Made by a program: the position numbers and the translations under genes. From Parietichytrium sp. I65-24A (taxonomy: Eukaryota; Sar; Bigyra; Thraustochytrida; Thraustochytriidae): DNA of 64,000 bases. The notes under the pieces were generated by a model. It saw only the letters and a list, made by a program, of their open reading frames with translations. It was not told the DNA's origin and searched no databases. Shown here piece after piece: positions 20,578 through 28,955 of this stretch (position 1 is the first letter of the stretch; each line of letters starts with the position of its first letter). The stretch is from assembly GCA_012862575.1 (NCBI GenBank), contig BLSF01000018.1:5680-69679 (forward strand), written 5' to 3'.

Positions 20578-23112
20578 CTCGCCGAAACAGAGAATCTCGG
20601 TGCCGAGGCATTTTGTGCTCAGTTGCGCAACGCCGGCAATCACAGTGACTCACAGGTGCTCATGAAGAAATTGGTGGCTCGCTCGCAGGTCGAGCAGTGC
20701 TCACTCGAGGCCAACATCAAGCCGAGCGACATTCGCCTCATGACAGACCGCGTTCTTGGGCAAGGCGCGTTCGGGGTAGTGATCGAGGCAAACTACAAAG
20801 GCCGTATCGTGGCCGTCAAACGTGCTGTCGACATGACTGAAACGAATGTCGAGGCGCTGACTTTGGCCCAGGACAGCCTGCGCAAAGAGGCCGAACGCTG
20901 GAAAGGCCTCAGGCACAAGAACATCGTCCAGCTCATCGGAACGTGCATCCTCGACAACCAGTTGTATTTGGTGATGGAAAAGTGCGACATGTCATTGTTC
21001 GATCTGATTCACAAGTCAGACCAAGACATCACACTTGCGTTCTTCGAGGCCACCGCACGCGACATTCTTCGCGGGCTCGCGTATCTGCACGGACAGAACT
21101 TGATCCACCGCGACCTCAAGCCAATGAACATCTTGCTGAGCCACGGTGCCAACAAAGTCAAGCTTGCGGACTTTGGACTGTTGAAGGTCAAGGACGCTTA
21201 CAAAAGCTATGCCATGAGTGCCAACGTCAAAGGGACGCTTGTCTACCTGGCACCGGAAGTTCTCGAAGAACCACCGAGATGGACGGCGCGAGCTGATCTT
21301 TACGCATTTGCCATGATTTGCTGGGAGATGCTTCACCGGCAGATTCCGTGGGGTGTCGAAGGCCAAAACCATCTAGCGCTGTACAAGACAGTCTGTGTCA
21401 AAGAGCAGCGTCCGGCGTTCGGAAATCAAGTTGAACTGCGGCCGTGGTACATCCCGTTCATCGAGAGATGCTGGTCACAAAATCTGCGCGACCGACCCAC
21501 CGCACAGCAAGCGCTGGACGAGGTGGAGTCGAACTCGAGATCTCGGCGCTCCACCAAGGATCTGGCGAACACACTCAAAACTATGTTTCGCCGATCTAAG
21601 CCTCTTCCAGCGCTGGCACCTGTTCCGGAGGCGCCACGCCAATCTCTCGCTCCTCCCGAAGGCGCGCCAACCAAAGCCGATGTCTTGCGCGCCACTCAGG
21701 CGCTCGACTCGGACGACTTTTTCGCAGCTGGCGTGCAGCTCCTGCTCTCCATCGTCCGCTCTGACCAGCTGTTGTATGCCTTTGATTCTGATAACGTCAG
21801 AGCTCTGCGCGAAGATGCTTGGGACGCCGGTGCCGCGGACAAGATTGCGAGCAAGCTGCATTCGTTTGAAGACGCAGATCTCATCGCCGACTCGCTCTCC
21901 ACTCTCGCGTCCATTCTTCAAAGTGGCAGACGTCTCGCCAGTCAATGTCGGGTGCTCGACCAAGAGCACTCTGTGGTTGCAACCACGATCGATCTGATGC
22001 AAAAGCCACTGCTGCGCACAAACAGCGGAGTTCAAAGCGCTGCGTGCCACCTCATCGGATTACTGGCCACTTCAGCCGAGCTCTGCCAAAAACTCATGGA
22101 TCGCGACGCAGCTGACCTCATTCTCTCAGCCATGCAAAATTATCGCAGAGAGGGTCGTCTACAAGCCACTGCTTGCACCGCCCTTGGGAATCTTGCTTCT
22201 CAAAACGAAGAGAACAGCGTGACGCTGATGCGGCTCGGCGCAGGAGCTCATGTGGTTGCTGCGCTCAAGAACCACTCCGCCAACGCAATCGTGCAACAGT
22301 ATGGATGTGCGGCCGTTGGGAATCTTACTGCCGACAACGAAGAGAACGAAGTGACGCTGATGCATCTCGGCGCAGGAGCTCATGTGGTTGCTGCGCTCAA
22401 GAAGCACCCCACCAACGCAGGAGTGCAACAGTTGGGATGCTTTGCCGTTGGGAATCTTGCTGGCAGCAACGCAGAGAGCAGTATGACGCTGATGCGGCTC
22501 GACGCAGGAGCCCGCGTGATGGCTGCGCTCATGAACCACTCCACCAACGCAGAAGTGCAACAGTGGGGATGCTACGCCGTTAGCAAACTTGCTGGGAACG
22601 CAGTGATCAAAGTGACGCTGATGCACCTTGGCGCAGGAGCTCATGTGGTGGCTGCGCTCCAAAACCACCCCACCAACGCAGGAGTGCAAGAGAATGGATG
22701 CTTAGCCATTGGGTGTCTTGCTGGGAACCCAGAGACCGAAGTGACGCTGATGCAGCTCGGCGCAGGAGCTCTTGTGGTAGCTGCACTCAAGAACCACCCC
22801 ACCAACGCAGGAGTGCAACAATCTGGATGCGTTGCCGTTGGGGGTCTTGCTTTGAACACAGAGAATCAAGTGAGGCTGATGCAGCTCGGCGCAGGAGCTC
22901 ACGTGGTGGCTGCGCTCAAGAACCACCCCACCAACGCAGGAGTGCAACACTGGGGATGCACAGCCGTTGACATGCTGGCGTACCAAAGTGCACCTAATCG
23001 CGCAAAGCTTCTCAAGCTTGGCGCAAGAGGTCTTGTTGAGTCAGCCTTACGCCAGCACTCGTCGAACGAAGGTGTCGTGAGATCCGCTATGAGTGCTTTA
23101 AAATCACTTTAG
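20578..23112 (+). CDS. MLKL-like/TKL kinase-ARM repeat protein, copy A (5' end in gap)
   Basis: The visible part is 844 codons, open from the gap edge; the start codon and the whole N-terminal bundle are missing. It aligns with residue 171 onward of copy B. The kinase has GQGAFG, VAVK, HRDLKPMN, ADFG and LAPE, so it should be catalytically active. A Pro-rich linker and about 190 residues of degenerate helical repeats are followed by six near-identical 43-44-residue armadillo-like units (core LGAGAHVVAALKNHPTNAGV) and a terminal cap (RAKLLKLGARGLV). From 20578 to about 21225 the DNA is the same as 29466-30113 of copy C apart from one base seen, while the linker matches copy B, which indicates recombination between copies. 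Function as for copy B. Confidence 0.93.
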   Translation, partial: LAETENLGAEAFCAQLRNAGNHSDSQVLMKKLVARSQVEQCSLEANIKPSDIRLMTDRVLGQGAFGVVIEANYKGRIVAVKRAVDMTETNVEALTLAQDSLRKEAERWKGLRHKNIVQLIGTCILDNQLYLVMEKCDMSLFDLIHKSDQDITLAFFEATARDILRGLAYLHGQNLIHRDLKPMNILLSHGANKVKLADFGLLKVKDAYKSYAMSANVKGTLVYLAPEVLEEPPRWTARADLYAFAMICWEMLHRQIPWGVEGQNHLALYKTVCVKEQRPAFGNQVELRPWYIPFIERCWSQNLRDRPTAQQALDEVESNSRSRRSTKDLANTLKTMFRRSKPLPALAPVPEAPRQSLAPPEGAPTKADVLRATQALDSDDFFAAGVQLLLSIVRSDQLLYAFDSDNVRALREDAWDAGAADKIASKLHSFEDADLIADSLSTLASILQSGRRLASQCRVLDQEHSVVATTIDLMQKPLLRTNSGVQSAACHLIGLLATSAELCQKLMDRDAADLILSAMQNYRREGRLQATACTALGNLASQNEENSVTLMRLGAGAHVVAALKNHSANAIVQQYGCAAVGNLTADNEENEVTLMHLGAGAHVVAALKKHPTNAGVQQLGCFAVGNLAGSNAESSMTLMRLDAGARVMAALMNHSTNAEVQQWGCYAVSKLAGNAVIKVTLMHLGAGAHVVAALQNHPTNAGVQENGCLAIGCLAGNPETEVTLMQLGAGALVVAALKNHPTNAGVQQSGCVAVGGLALNTENQVRLMQLGAGAHVVAALKNHPTNAGVQHWGCTAVDMLAYQSAPNRAKLLKLGARGLVESALRQHSSNEGVVRSAMSALKSL

Positions 23113-24218
23113 TCGGTCGATGGGCTTTGTTGTCTCATACTCTGTATAATTTTTGACAATCGAGTTCTCCTTTTTTTTCTTTTTTTTTTTTTCACAGTTT
23201 GCAAGTATTTATCCAGATCCTGCGTTTCGGAGTATGTATTTGCACGCGCATCTTTTCAATACATTTTGTTTTCTCTCAATTATGGTAAATTTTCTTTTTC
23301 GTTTCGTTCAACACGAAGTGAAAGATGGATAGAAACTTTCCTTCAGAAAACGTGCTTCAAGCATACTCTCCCAGATATTTCTGAACCGAGTGAGCTGGGC
23401 TATGAATGAATACCGGGAGAGAAAAAGGAAACGCGTGAATGAAGTAAAAATAAAAGTTGTTTAGTTGCATGTTGCGTAATGAAAATCAGCAAAGAATGAC
23501 GCGGATGTAAAAAATTACTGATAAAGAAAGGGAAGACCCGACACTCGAAAAACTGGGAAAGCTCATGAAAGCTCCCAATAAATTACGTCAATTTGTTTTG
23601 AAATTAAGAGAGTCCTACGACGATTCCTGAAGATAGATAGAGTTTGCTATTCGCTCTCTACTAGCTAGCTAGCTACGCTAATAGGGGCTTAGTACCGAGA
23701 AAACAACTAAGAAAACGTCCACAAAGATGTAAGATCTGAGTAAGATTCCTTACAACTTGGAGCGATGAGGATGATAAGGGCGAAGACACACCCCACTACT
23801 GTGCAGCGGTTACAGCCGCTTCTATATCATAATTAATTAATGGCGAAGACACCATAGACACAAATAGACACTATGAAAGGGGTCGCGGCTCCTCACAATC
23901 GTCACAATCAATCTTTGGAATTAGCGAGTTTATGTGTGGCGTTTGTGTGGCGTTTGTGTTGTCTTCCTCACCAGGTCCAGCGGAGCGAAGGATAGTGTGC
24001 AGCTGTAACCGGTGCCATAAGTGAGGCGCAGATGACGTACAGACCCACGCACTTGTACATACACGGACACTTTACTATGGCAGGAATGGCAGGGGTTAAA
24101 GCTGGTCACTATCCTTCGCCGCCGCTGGAACAGCTGCAACAGCTGGAGCTGATACGCGGACGCGAAGACAGACACACAGACAGACAGAGGGAGGGAAGAG
24201 GTTGAAGAGAGTGGAAAT
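23113..24218. other. duplicated spacer between kinase copies A and B
   Basis: Contains the 3' flank of copy A, whose blocks recur downstream of copies B and C (for example caagtatttatccagatc and the aaaataaaagttg region). It then holds a TAG/CTA-rich patch (23630-23720) and the 5' flank of copy B, including a 12-bp GTGTGGCGTTT direct repeat (about 23934-23960) and an inverted repeat. Confidence 0.7.
23979..24126. repeat. inverted repeat upstream of kinase copy B
   Basis: Left arm 23979-24010 and right arm 24094-24126 are imperfect reverse complements (about 32 nt each, core GGATAGTG / CACTATCC) around an ~83-nt loop. The same structure lies at the same distance before copy C. It ends about 93 nt before the start codon, so it is either in the 5' UTR or in the proximal promoter. 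Confidence 0.75.
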
Positions 24219-27200
24219 ATGGCCGACGCCGTGCGAGGCATCTTCAGCGTGGTGTCCGAAGTGTTGCGGCTTTTGCGAGCCTCCAAAGTGCTCAGGAAGA
24301 AGTGCGAGTTCGTGCGAGGTGTCGTGATGAGACTGCAAGACGAGCTGCCAAGGATGGGCGAGTTTGAAGGGCTCCGTGATATTGAGGCGGTGGTGGTAGA
24401 GATGAAGGATGTCCTAGAGACCCTGGCTGCCAAGAGGCAAGGAAAAGTTGCGCGAGTCATGGTATTCTTCTCAGGACAACAATACAATGAGAAGCTGGAT
24501 GACTTGTTGGTGAAACTCAAGTTCTTCTTAGACGAGTTTGGACGGTGGCAACTCACCAAAATCAAGTGCGGCCAGGACGATATGAAGGCCAAGCTCGATG
24601 AGATTCGCATCGCCTTGGCGAAGCAGACAGACGCCATTGACAGGCAAGACCGTCAAATCGATGTTGCTGACCTGCAAGTGGTGCTGAGAGAAGAGGCAGA
24701 AAGAGGTGACCGGGACTGCGAAGAGCTGCTCGCTGAAACAGAGAATCTCGGTGCTGAGGCATTTTGTGCTCAGTTGCACAACGCTGGCAATCGCAGTGAC
24801 GCCCAGGTGCTCATGAAGACCTTGGTGGCTCGCTCGCAGGTCGAGCAGTGCTTGCTCGAGGCCAACATCAAGCCGAGCGACATTCGCCTCATGAGAGACC
24901 GCGTTCTTGGGCAAGGCGCGTTCGGGGTAGTGATCGAAGCAAACTACAAAGGCCGTATAGTGGCCGTCAAACGTGCTGTCGACATGACTGGAATGAATAT
25001 CGATGCGCTGATATTGGCCCAGGACAACCTTCGCAAAGAGGCCGAACGCTGGAAAGGCCTCAGGCACAAGAACATCGTCCAGCTCATCGGAACGTGCATC
25101 CTCGACAACCAGTTGTATTTGGTGATGGAAAAGTGCGACATGTCATTGTTCGATCTGATTCACAAGTCAGACCAAGACATCACACCTGCATTCTTCGAGG
25201 CCACAGCACGCGGCATTCTTCGCGGGCTCGCGTATCTGCACGGACAGAACTTGATCCACCGCGACCTCAAGCCAATGAACATCTTGCTGAGCCACGGTGC
25301 CAACAAAGTCAAGCTTGCGGACTTTGGACTGTTGAAGGTCAAGGACGCTTACAAAAGTTACGCCATGAGTGCCAACGTCAAAGGGACGCTTGTCTACCTG
25401 GCACCGGAAGTTCTCGAAGAACCACCGAGATGGACGGCGCGAGCTGATCTTTACGCATTTGCCATGATTTGCTGGGAGATGCTTCACCGGCAGATTCCGT
25501 GGGGTGTCGAAGGCCAAAACCATCTAGCGCTGTACAAGACAGTCTGTCTCAAAGAGCAGAGGCCGACGTTCGGAAATCACGTTGATATGCGGCCGTGGTA
25601 TATCCCGTTCATCGAGAGATGCTGGTCACAAAATCTGCGCGACCGACCCACCGCACAGCAAGCGCTGGACGAGGTGGAGTCGAACTCGAGATCTCGGCGC
25701 TCCACCAAGGATCTGGCGAACACACTCAAAAATATGTTTCGCCGATCTAAGCCTCTTCCAGCGCTGGCACCTGTTCCGGAGGCGCCACGCTCGAGTCTTG
25801 CTCCTCCCGAAGGCCTGCCCACCAATGCCGACGTCTTGCGCGTCGCTCAGGCGCTCAACTCAGACGACTTTTTCGTAGCTGGCGTACAGCTCCTGCTCTC
25901 CATCGTCCGCTCTGAGCAGCTGTGGTATACATTTGACTCTGATTACATCAGAGCTCTGCGCAGCGATGCTTGGGACGCCGGTGCCGCGGACAAGATTGCG
26001 AGCAAGCTGCATTCGTTTGAAGACGCAGATCTCATCGCCGACTCGCTCTCCACTCTCGCGTTCATTCTTCAAAGTGGTGGCCCTCTCACCAGTCAATGTC
26101 GGGCTCTCGACCAAGAGCACTCTGTGGTTGCAACCACGATCGATCTGATGCAAAAGCCACTGCTGCGCACAAACAGCGGAGTTCAAAGCGCTGCGTGCCA
26201 CCTCATCGGATTACTGGCCGATTCAGCCGAGATCTGCCAGAACTTCATGGACCGCGACGCAGCTGACCTCATTCTCTCTGCCATGCAGAATCACCGCAGA
26301 GAGGGTCATCTGCAAGCCACTGCTTGCACCGCCATTAGGACTCTCGCTTCCCAAAGAGAAGAAAACTGCGTGACGCTGATGCAGCTCGGTGCAGGAGCTC
26401 ATGTGGTTGCTGCTCTCAAGAACCACTCCACCAACGCAGAAGTGCAACAGTGGGGATGCTTTGCCCTTGGAAGCCTTGCTGTCAACAACGCAGAGAACCG
26501 TGTAACGCTGATGCAGCTCGGCGCAGGAGCTCATGTGGTTGCTGCGCTCAAGAAGCACCCCACCAATTCAAGAGTGCAGCATTGTGGATGCTTAGCCGTT
26601 GGAATTCTTGCTATCAACAACGCAGAGACCCAAGTGACGCTGATGCGGCTCGGCGCAGGAGCTCGTGTGATGGCTGCGCTCATGAATCACTCCGCCAACG
26701 CAGAAGTGCAAGAGTGGGGATGCGCAGCCGTTGGGAATCTTGCTGGGAACGCAGAGACCCAAGTAACGCTAATGCACCTCGGCGCAGGTGCTCTTGTGGT
26801 GGGTGCGCTCAAGAACTACTCCACCAACTCAGGAGTGCAAGAGGGAGGATGCTTAGCCATTGGGTGTCTTGCTGGGAACGCAGAGAACAGAGTGAAGCTG
26901 ATGCAGCTCCGCGCAGGAGCTCACGTGGTGGCTGCGCTCCAAAACCACTTCACCAACGCAGGAGTGCAAGAGAAAGGATGCTTAGCCATTGGGAATGTTG
27001 CTGCCAACAACACAGAGAATCAAGTGAGGCTGATGGACCTCGGCGCAGGAGCTCACGTGGTGGCTGCGCTCAAGAACCACCCCACCAACGCAGGAGTGCA
27101 ACAGTATGGATGCGCAGCCGTTGGGAATCTTGCTTTTAACGCAGAGAACAGCGTGACGCTGATGCGGCTTGGCGCAGGAGCTCATGTGGTTGCTGCGCTC

Positions 27201-27923
27201 AAGGACCACTCCATCAATGCAGGAGTGCAAGAAAAAGGATGCCTAGCCGTTTGGAGTCTTGCTGCCAGCAACGAAGAGAACTGCGTGACGCTGATGCAGC
27301 TCGGCGCAGGAGCTCATGTTGTAGCTGCGCTCAAGAACCACTCCACCAACGCAGGAGTGCAACACTTTGGATGCGCAGCCGTTGGGACTCTTGCTTCCCA
27401 AAACGCAGAGAACAGCGTGACGCTGATGCGACTCGGCGTAGGAGCTCGTGTGGTGGCTGCGCTCAAGAACCATCCCACCAACCCAGGAGTGCAAGAGGTT
27501 GGATGCCACGCCGTTGCGACTCTTGCTACTAGCAACGCAGAGAACAAAGTGACGCTGATGCAGCTCGGTGCAGGAGCTCATGTGGTGGCTGCGCTCAAAA
27601 TCCACTCCACCAACGCAGGAGTGCAATGTCATGGATGCCACGCCATTGGGAGTCTTGCTGGCCACAACGCAGACAACGGCGTGACGCTGATGCGGCTCGG
27701 CGCAGGAGCTCATGTGGTGGCTGCGCTCAAGAACCACTCCACCAACCCAGGAGTGCAATACTGGGGATGCACAGCCGTTGGCATTCTGGCGTCCCAGAGC
27801 GCACCTAATCGCGCAAAGCTTCTCAAGCTTGGCGCAAGAGGTCTTGTTGAGTCAACCTTACGCCGGCACTCATCGGACGAAGATGTCGTCGATTGCGCTA
27901 AGAATGTGTTGGAGTTACTTTAG
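24219..27923 (+). CDS. MLKL-like/TKL kinase-ARM repeat protein, copy B (complete)
   Basis: 1234 aa, one exon, ATG in a conserved context. Residues 1-125 form an amphipathic helical bundle (VSEVLRLLRASKVLRKKC, VRGVVMRLQDELP, YNEKLDDLLVKLKFFLDEF) whose Cys/Leu pattern and order resemble the MLKL N-terminal (HeLo-type) four-helix domain; 125-210 is a coiled 'brace'. The kinase spans about 228-490 with the Gly loop at 231, K251, E274, HRD 347-349, DFG 368-370 and APE 395-397, so unlike MLKL it is not a pseudokinase. Linker to about 550, degenerate helical repeats to about 730, then eleven nearly identical armadillo-like units and a cap. Proposed role: repeats sense a ligand, the kinase switches, and the bundle acts at membranes. 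The architecture is seen; the cell-death or immune role is inference. Confidence 0.93.
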   Translation: MADAVRGIFSVVSEVLRLLRASKVLRKKCEFVRGVVMRLQDELPRMGEFEGLRDIEAVVVEMKDVLETLAAKRQGKVARVMVFFSGQQYNEKLDDLLVKLKFFLDEFGRWQLTKIKCGQDDMKAKLDEIRIALAKQTDAIDRQDRQIDVADLQVVLREEAERGDRDCEELLAETENLGAEAFCAQLHNAGNRSDAQVLMKTLVARSQVEQCLLEANIKPSDIRLMRDRVLGQGAFGVVIEANYKGRIVAVKRAVDMTGMNIDALILAQDNLRKEAERWKGLRHKNIVQLIGTCILDNQLYLVMEKCDMSLFDLIHKSDQDITPAFFEATARGILRGLAYLHGQNLIHRDLKPMNILLSHGANKVKLADFGLLKVKDAYKSYAMSANVKGTLVYLAPEVLEEPPRWTARADLYAFAMICWEMLHRQIPWGVEGQNHLALYKTVCLKEQRPTFGNHVDMRPWYIPFIERCWSQNLRDRPTAQQALDEVESNSRSRRSTKDLANTLKNMFRRSKPLPALAPVPEAPRSSLAPPEGLPTNADVLRVAQALNSDDFFVAGVQLLLSIVRSEQLWYTFDSDYIRALRSDAWDAGAADKIASKLHSFEDADLIADSLSTLAFILQSGGPLTSQCRALDQEHSVVATTIDLMQKPLLRTNSGVQSAACHLIGLLADSAEICQNFMDRDAADLILSAMQNHRREGHLQATACTAIRTLASQREENCVTLMQLGAGAHVVAALKNHSTNAEVQQWGCFALGSLAVNNAENRVTLMQLGAGAHVVAALKKHPTNSRVQHCGCLAVGILAINNAETQVTLMRLGAGARVMAALMNHSANAEVQEWGCAAVGNLAGNAETQVTLMHLGAGALVVGALKNYSTNSGVQEGGCLAIGCLAGNAENRVKLMQLRAGAHVVAALQNHFTNAGVQEKGCLAIGNVAANNTENQVRLMDLGAGAHVVAALKNHPTNAGVQQYGCAAVGNLAFNAENSVTLMRLGAGAHVVAALKDHSINAGVQEKGCLAVWSLAASNEENCVTLMQLGAGAHVVAALKNHSTNAGVQHFGCAAVGTLASQNAENSVTLMRLGVGARVVAALKNHPTNPGVQEVGCHAVATLATSNAENKVTLMQLGAGAHVVAALKIHSTNAGVQCHGCHAIGSLAGHNADNGVTLMRLGAGAHVVAALKNHSTNPGVQYWGCTAVGILASQSAPNRAKLLKLGARGLVESTLRRHSSDEDVVDCAKNVLELL

Positions 27924-28633
27924 TCGGTCGATGCCTTTTGTGGTCTCGTGTATATTCCCACTTGCAGTTCAACATTTTCTTATTTTCTGCCATCGAGTTC
28001 TCCCCTTTCTTTTTTTGGTTGACAAGTATTTATCCAGATCGTGCGTTTCGGAGCATGTATTCGCATGCACTTCTTTTCAATTCATTTTGTTTTCTCTCTT
28101 TCATTGTGGTGAATTTGCTTTTGAAAGAGAAAAAAAACGCGTGAATGAAGTCAAAATAAAAGTTGTGTAGTTGCATGTTGCGATATGAAAATCAGCAAAG
28201 GTAGAAGTGAATGTAAATTAATGATAAAGAAAGGCAATAATCTGCAATGAGATTCTCCACAAAGGGCAGGTATGACTCCAGACTCTTGAGGACCACGCCG
28301 CCACGCTTGCAAAGGATGTGGCTCTATAAATCAATAGAGTAAGTCTTTGCTTCCGCCACCTCCCTGGCCGCTCAAACCCGACCCAGCAACAGCCGAAATC
28401 CCTGGGATTTGGATATTTTTATGTATACAGTGTGCTAGTAGAGCTCTATCCTATCTTTAGTAGCTAGCTAGATAACAACATAGACACTTTGACGCATAAG
28501 TCCCAGCATAGCTTGGACATAGACACGGTGACACTATTGACACTTTCATAGACACACAGAACACACAGACTGACACATAGACACTATGGCAGGGGTTAGG
28601 GCTTCACCATCATTCCTATCGTTACTGTCGTTC

Positions 28634-28731
28634 GCCTCCGATAGAATTGGCGAGGAAGACATAGGAAGACCAGACCACACAAACGCCACACACAAACTAC
28701 ACAAACTCGCCAATTCCAGCGGAGCGAAGGA
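28634..28731. repeat. outer inverted repeat upstream of kinase copy C
   Basis: GTTCGCCTCCGATAGAATTG near 28634 is the imperfect reverse complement of CAATTCCAGCGGAGCGAA near 28711, both adjoining GGCGAG / CTCGCC. It overlaps the left arm of the downstream inverted repeat, so the flank holds nested palindromes. Confidence 0.6.
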
Positions 28732-28863
28732 TAGTGAGCAGCTGTAACCGGTGCCGTAAGTGTGGCGCAGATGGCGTACAGACCCATGCACTTGTACACA
28801 CACGGACACCCACTATGGCAGGAATGGCAGGGTTACAGCTGCTCACTATCTTTCGCCTCCGCT
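28718..28863. repeat. inverted repeat upstream of kinase copy C
   Basis: Arms 28718-28749 and 28831-28863 are near-perfect reverse complements (about 32 nt, two differences) around an ~81-nt loop. Same position as in copy B, ending about 92 nt before the ATG. Confidence 0.85.
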
Positions 28864-28955
28864 GGAACAGCTGCAACAGCTGGAGCTGATACGCGGACGC
28901 GAAGACAGACACACAGACAGACAGAGGGAGGGAAGAGGTTGAAGAGAGTGGAAAT

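Larger units (their letters stand above)
27924..28955. other. duplicated spacer between kinase copies B and C
   Basis: 3' flank of copy B (homologous to that of A), unique sequence at about 28210-28430, then the 5' flank of copy C with GACAC/TAGACAC repeats (28480-28600) and nested inverted repeats. 28739-28955 is closely similar to 24001-24218 before copy B, apart from small indels. Confidence 0.7.

Noticed and set aside
23979-24126. Intact DNA transposon next to the kinase genes
   Set aside because: The inverted repeats enclose only about 80 nt with no transposase and no clear target-site duplication; at most a MITE-like remnant.
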